Shown piece after piece: positions 25,701 to 29,241 of a stretch of DNA of 29,241 nucleotides. A program made the translations under genes and the position numbers. Every line of letters begins with the position of its first letter. Positions within the stretch are counted from its first letter, which is position 1. This DNA comes from a bacterium UBA2219 (GTDB lineage Bacteria > Desulfobacterota > Deferrimicrobia > Deferrimicrobiales > Deferrimicrobiaceae), in the NCBI GenBank assembly GCA_002327765.1, contig DCUH01000056.1:1-29241 (forward strand), given 5' to 3'. The notes beneath the pieces are model-generated. The model saw only the letters and a program-made list of their open reading frames with translations. It ran no database searches and was not told the DNA's origin.

Positions 25701-26185
25701 TCGGCGGGATCGTCGCCCAGATGCGGGAGCGGATCACCCGGAAAGGGGAGAAGATGGCCAACCTGGTCCTAGAGGACCTCGAAGGGACGGTGGACGTGAC
25801 GGTCTTCCAGAGGGTCTACCAGGAGTGCCGGGACACCCTGGAGAGCCCGGACCCGATCTTCGTCGTCGGGCGGCTGAAAGCGACGGACAAGGGGATCGAG
25901 ATCCACGCCGACGAGGTGTTCCTCATGTCGAACGTGCGCGAGCGCCTCGCGAAGTCGGTCCATTTCCGGATCGACATGGGGCGGGCGGGGGTGCGCGACG
26001 TCGAGGAGCTGGCCAGGGCGATCCGGCGGCACCCGGGGGACAAGAAAGCGTACGTCCACATCGTCCGGGCAGGCGAGTACGAGGCGGTCGTGTCGCTGCC
26101 GGATTCTCTCGGGGTTTCCCCGTCGCTCGACCTGGCGCGGGAGCTCAAGACCCGCTTCGGGTACGGCGTCCTCCGCCTGCATTGA
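22700..26185 (+). CDS. dnaE: DNA polymerase III alpha subunit DnaE
   Basis: Replicative polymerase. The 1161-residue protein has an N-terminal PHP domain (FVHLHLHSQYSLLDG, then VTDHGG), the PolC-type palm with catalytic Asp412 and Asp414 (PDIDCDF), GPGRGSAAGSLV, the fingers region with YQEQVMEIG and NKSHSTAYALVAYQTAW, and a C-terminal OB domain (VKIGGIVAQMRERITRKG). This is a DnaE1 form, without the inserted exonuclease of PolC. ATG 22700 overlaps guaA by 10 bases and has GGAA at a suitable distance; ATG 22706 would make a 4-base ATGA overlap and is nearly as likely. The low-complexity Ala/Pro/Gly stretch at about residues 930-950 looks like a linker before the OB region. Confidence 0.98.
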   Translation: MGMKGFVHLHLHSQYSLLDGTIQFGPLVRRVKELGMPAVAVTDHGGMMGTIEFYEEANRGGVKPIIGTEIYVAPGSREERKVAPNGEYAYHLVLLAENAAGYRNLLRLSSLAQTEGFYYKPRVDKELLKSHSEGLIALSACLQGEIPLALATEGDGKALEILEEYRSIFDDGRFFLEIQDNGLPEQERMNPRIIELARRTGTPLVATNDCHYLNPEDARFQEILLCLQTGKTIGDPTRMRFGTDQFYVKTAQEFERAFGACAPDALSNTLLVAERCDVKIELGRPRIPEFQLLPGETSEQRLRKDSEEGFRERLEERRRREGDMPPGVEEEYRRRLDYELSVIEKTGFSGYFLIVSDFIKFAKAKGIPVGPGRGSAAGSLVGFCLRITEVDPIPYKLLFERFLNPERISLPDIDCDFCKERRDEVIAYVQEKYGRENVAQLITFGTWKPRAAVRDVGRVLEMPYADVDRIAKLIPADQKMTLENAPKAEPRLKEMIDSDPKVAELFRYSMQIEGRSRHAGTHASAVVIANRPITEYAPLFRQTTGDITTQYEMKAAEKVGLVKFDFLGLRTLTAIHDTLRLLKEQRGIEIDLASLPLTDKETYETLSRGDTAGVFQSESPGFTGLIARLKPDRFNHLIDMMALYRPGPLQSGMADDFVERRHGRKKVTYPLPRLQEILSDTYGVIVYQEQVMEIGKALAGFTMGQADVLRKAMGKKDDALMEKQKGLFLEGARANGIDERKASEIFELVRQFGGYGFNKSHSTAYALVAYQTAWLKTHYPVEFYSALMTSESGDTDKIIRYIAHCREKGIPILPPDVNESRYAFFPSGAGIRFGLSAIKGLGASAVESIIEARAERGFDSIRDFLDRIDLRKVNKRALESLIKSGALDSLDPDRGKIFTGLPGLLEEAQAETRRRESGQFALFGAPAEERSAPAKPGGRAAAPAPAPETWNRRERLMYEKEALGFYITGHPLDSFAAEISMYSNCTTASLPGLKPETEVKIGGIVAQMRERITRKGEKMANLVLEDLEGTVDVTVFQRVYQECRDTLESPDPIFVVGRLKATDKGIEIHADEVFLMSNVRERLAKSVHFRIDMGRAGVRDVEELARAIRRHPGDKKAYVHIVRAGEYEAVVSLPDSLGVSPSLDLARELKTRFGYGVLRLH

Positions 26186-26190
26186 CGCCC

Positions 26191-27312
26191 ATGGACGGTC
26201 GCCGCAGGGAAAGCGCCTTCCTTGTCTACGCGAGGCGGAAACGCCTTCGCGGGCCCGCCTCGGTCCTGCACGTGTCCGAGGTGATGAAGGAGCTTGCCGA
26301 CCTGGTGAAGTCTGCCGGCGCCGTCGTGGCGGCGTCCCATGTCCAGACCGTCGACGCGGAGAACCCGGCGACGCTGGTCGGGAAGGGGACCATCGCGCAG
26401 CTCAAGGAGATGATCGGAGAAAAGGAGGCGAACCTCGTCGTGTTCCAGAACCTCCTCAAGCCCAAGCAGCAGGCGCTGCTGGAAGAGGAGCTCGGGGTGA
26501 AGACGCTGGACCGTCGCGAGGTCATCCTCGACATCTTCGCCCAGAGGGCCCGCACCCGGGAGGGGAAGCTCCAGGTCGAGCTGGCGCAGCTCTCCTTCCG
26601 GCTGGGGCGGCTCGCGGGCGGGCGCAAGGAGCTTTCCCGGCTGGGCGGCGGCATCGGGACGCGGGGACCCGGCGAGAAGAAGCTCGAAGAGGACCGTCGC
26701 CGCATTCGCCAGCAGATCCGGCAGATCGAGAGAGAGCTTTCGACCGTCCGGAGGACCCGCTCGCTCCATTATCAGCATCGCAGGGAGGTGGGTTACCCGG
26801 TGGTCGCGCTGGTGGGCTATACCAACGCGGGGAAATCGACCCTGTTCAACCGTCTCACCGGGGCGGACGTCTTCGTTGCGGACAAGCTGTTCGCGACCCT
26901 CGATCCGACGGCCCGGAGGTTCCGGCTGCCGGGCGGGAGGGAGGCGATACTCGTTGACACGGTCGGGTTCATACACGACCTGCCGTCGGAGCTTCGACAG
27001 GCTTTCCTGGCGACGCTGGAGGGAATCGGCGAGGCGGACCTCCTGCTCCACGTCGTCGACGGAAGCTCCGACGCGATGGAGAGCAACATCGCGTCCGTGG
27101 AATCCATCCTCGCGGAGCTTTCGTTCCGCGAGAAGCCGTTCCTCCTGGCGATGAACAAGCGCGACCTTTGCCTTCCCGGGCTGCCGCGCCCCGCCGGCGC
27201 CATCCGGATCTCGGCGAAGACGGGGGAGGGCGTCCCGGAACTGCTGACCGCCGTCGAGAGGGAGCTATGCCTGCACCGCCCGGAAAGAGCCGGTTCGACC
27301 AGGCCCGACTGA
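26191..27312 (+). CDS. hflX: Ribosome-associated GTPase HflX
   Basis: GTPase that binds the 50S subunit and splits stalled or hibernating ribosomes. The 373-residue protein has the HflX N-terminal nucleotide-binding domain and the signature GGGIGTRGPGEKKLE near residues 152-166. A helical hairpin follows, then the G domain with GYTNAGKST at 209-217, a switch containing FATLDPTARR, G3 DTVGF and G4 NKRD. ATG 26191 lies five bases after the dnaE stop. TTG 26182, which overlaps the stop as TTGA, is in frame and would add three residues. No ribosome site is evident for either. The 3' end overlaps pgsA by 46 bases. Confidence 0.97.
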   Translation: MDGRRRESAFLVYARRKRLRGPASVLHVSEVMKELADLVKSAGAVVAASHVQTVDAENPATLVGKGTIAQLKEMIGEKEANLVVFQNLLKPKQQALLEEELGVKTLDRREVILDIFAQRARTREGKLQVELAQLSFRLGRLAGGRKELSRLGGGIGTRGPGEKKLEEDRRRIRQQIRQIERELSTVRRTRSLHYQHRREVGYPVVALVGYTNAGKSTLFNRLTGADVFVADKLFATLDPTARRFRLPGGREAILVDTVGFIHDLPSELRQAFLATLEGIGEADLLLHVVDGSSDAMESNIASVESILAELSFREKPFLLAMNKRDLCLPGLPRPAGAIRISAKTGEGVPELLTAVERELCLHRPERAGSTRPD

Positions 27313-27872
27313 TCAACATCGCCAACTGCCTCACGGCGATGCGGGTGCTGCTCGTCCCGCTGTTCGTCTACCTCATCCTCGTGGGGAGGGAACGGGAGGC
27401 GCTCGTGGTCTTCGCCGTGTGCGGCCTCACCGACGGCCTCGACGGCATCCTCGCGCGGCGCCTTCGCCAGCGCACGCTGGTCGGGGCGTACCTCGACCCG
27501 ATCGCGGACAAGCTGCTCATGGCGACCGCCTTCGTCGTCCTCGCCTACATAAACGTCGTCCCGCTGTGGCTCACCGTTCTCGTGATCAGCAGGGACCTCT
27601 TCATCCTGGTCGGCAGCTCCCTGTACCTGATCCTGATCGACGCCACCGACATCCGGCCGACGACGGTCAGCAAGCTGAACACCGCGGTCCAGATCGTCAC
27701 CGTCGTCTTTTTCCTCGCCCGGGCGGCCTTTCCCGGGGCGTCGCGCCTCCTTCCCGCCGGGGTCGGGCCGGCGGTCTCCCCCGCGCTCATCGGACTGTGC
27801 GCCGTGACCACCGCCGTTTCGGGGGCGCAGTACCTCTACATGGGGATCCGGAAGCTCTCCGATGGGCAGTGA
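27267..27872 (+). CDS. pgsA: CDP-diacylglycerol-glycerol-3-phosphate phosphatidyltransferase
   Basis: Membrane enzyme of the CDP-alcohol phosphatidyltransferase family, most likely making phosphatidylglycerol-phosphate. The 201-residue protein has several hydrophobic segments. The complete signature D-X2-D-G-X2-A-R-X8-G-X3-D-X3-D is present with Asp56, Asp59, Gly60, Ala63, Arg64, Gly73, Asp77 and Asp81, so all metal-binding Asp residues are kept. The start NIANCLTAMRVLLVP resembles PgsA (NxPNxLTxxR). ATG 27267 has GGGAG just upstream and overlaps hflX by 46 bases. ATG 27339 would remove the first helix. Another member of the family, with a different alcohol acceptor, cannot be ruled out. Confidence 0.87.
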   Translation: MPAPPGKSRFDQARLINIANCLTAMRVLLVPLFVYLILVGREREALVVFAVCGLTDGLDGILARRLRQRTLVGAYLDPIADKLLMATAFVVLAYINVVPLWLTVLVISRDLFILVGSSLYLILIDATDIRPTTVSKLNTAVQIVTVVFFLARAAFPGASRLLPAGVGPAVSPALIGLCAVTTAVSGAQYLYMGIRKLSDGQ

Positions 27873-29166
27873 GGGGGTGCGCGTCGATTCCGTCGCGGCG
27901 GGAGGGCTCGCCGCGGCGGCCGGCATCCGCCCGGGAGACCGGATCCTCTCGGTCTCGGGGAAACCGGTCGAGGACCTGCTCGACCTGCACTTCCTGACTT
28001 CGCGCGCCAGGTTCGCCGTCCGCTGGAGAGCGGCGTCGGGGGAAGTCCGCGAGAAGGCTTTCCGCCCCTCCGGCGAGACACTGGGGATCTCGCCCGAGCC
28101 GATCCGGGTCCGGCGATGCCGCAACCGGTGCATCTTCTGCTTCGTCCACCAGCTCCCGAAGGGCTTGAGGCCCGCTCTGTACGTCAAGGACGAGGACGTC
28201 CGGCTCTCCTTCCTGCACGGGCAATACGTGACCTTTTCCGACCTTTCGGAGGAGGAAGCGCGCAAGATCATGAGATACCGCCTTTCTCCGCTGTACGTGT
28301 CGATCCACACCGCCTCCCCGGACCTGCGCCGGCGCATGCTCGGCAACCCGCGGGCCCGGGACGTCATGGAGGTGATGCGCCGCCTGACCCGCGCGGGGAT
28401 CGCCCTTCACGGGCAGATCGTCGTCTGCCCCGGGATCAACGACGGGGAGGAGCTTTCCCGCACCCTGTCGCGCCTTTCGACCTTGCGCCCGGGATTGCGC
28501 ACCGTCGCCGTGGTCCCCGTGGGGCTCACGTCGCACCGCGCCGGTCTTCCCCCGCTGCGCCCCGTCACGCGGGAAGAGGCGCGGGAAACGCTCGACCTGC
28601 TCCGCGCGTTCCGGAAAGAACGCGACGGGGAGCCGTTCGCCATGGCGGCCGACGAGTATTACCTCCTGGCGGAGAGGGAGGTCCCCGGGAGGAAGGCCTA
28701 CGGCTCCTTCGCCCAGATCGGGAACGGGGTGGGGCTGTTGCGGACTTTCCGCGATGATTCCGCCGCCCTGTTCCGAAGGAAGCGGTGGCCGGCCGGCGCC
28801 TCCGGCGGCACCGTGGTGACGGGATGGTCCGCGGCCGGGATCGTGTCGGATTTCCTTCGGGAATATTCCCGCAGGGCGGGCGCGACGTTCCGGCCGCTGC
28901 CGGCGGCCAACCGCCTGATGGGGGAAAGCGTCACCGTGACCGGGCTGCTGGGAGGGGAGGACATCGTGTCCGCCGCGGCCGGCAAGGTCCGCGGACCGCT
29001 GTATATCCCGTCGGTTACGCTTCGCGACGCGGGGGATTTCTTCCTCGACGGCCTCACCCCGGACGACGTCTCGCGAAGGCTGGGGGGCCCGGTCCGGATC
29101 TTCGAGCCCACTCCCCGGGGCTTCCACGAAGCGGTGTATTCCGGAAAACGCTCAATAAATCGTTGA
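27862..29166 (+). CDS. PDZ-domain radical-SAM-like iron-sulfur protein (DUF512)
   Basis: A 434-residue protein of the conserved family described as iron-sulfur oxidoreductase related to NifB/MoaA with an N-terminal PDZ domain. The PDZ-like part is at about residues 5-60 (AAAAGIRPGDRILSVSGKPV). The cluster motif CX3CX2C is Cys86, Cys90 and Cys93 (CRNRCIFCF), followed by a radical SAM-like half barrel and the C-terminal DUF512 region (for example DEYYLLAEREVPGRKAYGSFAQIGNG, quoted to show the family block in part). The substrate and reaction are unknown. ATG 27862 overlaps pgsA by 11 bases. The stop codon 29164-29166 is overlapped by the -35 element of the next promoter. The family call is confident; the function is open. 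Confidence 0.9.
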   Translation: MGSEGVRVDSVAAGGLAAAAGIRPGDRILSVSGKPVEDLLDLHFLTSRARFAVRWRAASGEVREKAFRPSGETLGISPEPIRVRRCRNRCIFCFVHQLPKGLRPALYVKDEDVRLSFLHGQYVTFSDLSEEEARKIMRYRLSPLYVSIHTASPDLRRRMLGNPRARDVMEVMRRLTRAGIALHGQIVVCPGINDGEELSRTLSRLSTLRPGLRTVAVVPVGLTSHRAGLPPLRPVTREEARETLDLLRAFRKERDGEPFAMAADEYYLLAEREVPGRKAYGSFAQIGNGVGLLRTFRDDSAALFRRKRWPAGASGGTVVTGWSAAGIVSDFLREYSRRAGATFRPLPAANRLMGESVTVTGLLGGEDIVSAAAGKVRGPLYIPSVTLRDAGDFFLDGLTPDDVSRRLGGPVRIFEPTPRGFHEAVYSGKRSINR

Positions 29167-29192
29167 CATCGAAAGGCAGTGTCCGATATATT
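29163..29192 (+). promoter_or_regulatory. Sigma70-type promoter for the tRNA gene
   Basis: A perfect TTGACA at 29163-29168 and TATATT at 29187-29192 (five of six) are separated by 18 bases. The expected transcription start is near 29199, about 17 bases before the tRNA 5' end. The -35 hexamer includes the stop codon of the upstream gene. It is the best promoter-like sequence in the window and lies in its only clearly AT-rich non-coding stretch. Confidence 0.8.
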
Positions 29193-29216
29193 CATTGGTC
29201 TTGGACGACGTGGGAC

Positions 29217-29241
29217 GGGCGATTAGCTCAGATGGTTAGAG
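29217..29241 (+). tRNA. tRNA gene, 5' part only
   Basis: The last 25 bases read as the start of a tRNA. The 5' acceptor strand GGGCGAT is at 29217-29223, the TA linker at 29224-29225, D-stem GCTC at 29226-29229, a D-loop containing GG at 29230-29238, and the returning D-stem GAG at 29239-29241, cut at the window edge. The GCTCAG...GGTTAGAG pattern is standard. The anticodon is outside the window, so the amino acid is not known. tRNA-Ile or tRNA-Val would fit the visible part. Confidence 0.88.

Noticed and set aside
1..29241. Mobile elements, CRISPR arrays, prophage, toxin-antitoxin or defence genes
   Set aside because: Reading both strands gave no transposase, integrase, repeat array, direct repeats flanking a gene or known defence domain. 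Every gap is 70 bases or less.
29217..29241. Naming the tRNA as Ile or Val
   Set aside because: Only the 5' acceptor strand and D-arm are visible; the anticodon lies beyond the window.

Overview
The window is a GC-rich, densely packed, single-strand run of housekeeping genes from a bacterial chromosome. All 27 protein genes I recognise lie on the + strand. Most neighbours overlap by 4 to 46 bases, often as ATGA or GTGA stop-start junctions, and the longest gap is 70 bases. The gene set and order (ftsH-folP-cdaA-cdaR-glmM-pdxJ-acpS-nnr-tsaE-lysC-cimA, then cysE-iscR-iscS-mnmA-mtaB-rnc-era-der, guaBA, dnaE and a PDZ/radical-SAM protein) fits the Desulfuromonadales/Desulfobacterota (former Deltaproteobacteria). 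I remember a very similar order for the first block in Geobacter. This is an inference from gene content and memory; no search was run.

Layout. Positions 1-3280 hold the 3' part of ftsH, folP (probably a CTG start) and the c-di-AMP synthase pair cdaA-cdaR. They lead into glmM (amino sugars for the cell wall), pdxJ (vitamin B6), acpS (acyl-carrier protein activation), nnr (NAD(P)HX repair) and tsaE (tRNA t6A37) up to 7832. LysC and a citramalate synthase (7842-10657) handle aspartate-family and isoleucine synthesis. A small membrane-anchored helix-hairpin-helix protein with patches of much lower GC follows (10623-11084).

Positions 11123-15759 are a sulfur-handling block: serine acetyltransferase, an Rrf2/IscR-type regulator, cysteine desulfurase, and two tRNA sulfur-modification enzymes (MnmA, MtaB). 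No iscU scaffold gene follows iscS. The next block is RNA and ribosome maturation: rnc, era and der. After the 70-base gap come a short Ppx/GppA-family phosphatase, guaB, guaA, dnaE, the ribosome GTPase hflX, a PgsA-type phospholipid synthase and a PDZ-DUF512 protein. A well-formed sigma70-type promoter overlaps the stop codon of that last gene and faces a tRNA gene cut by the window end.

I see no mobile element, phage gene, CRISPR array, rRNA, toxin-antitoxin pair or defence system, and nothing I would call a new system. The points most worth a second look are the IscR variant, the low-GC helix-hairpin-helix protein, the CTG start of folP, the sulfur-to-tRNA gene block and the PDZ-DUF512 protein.
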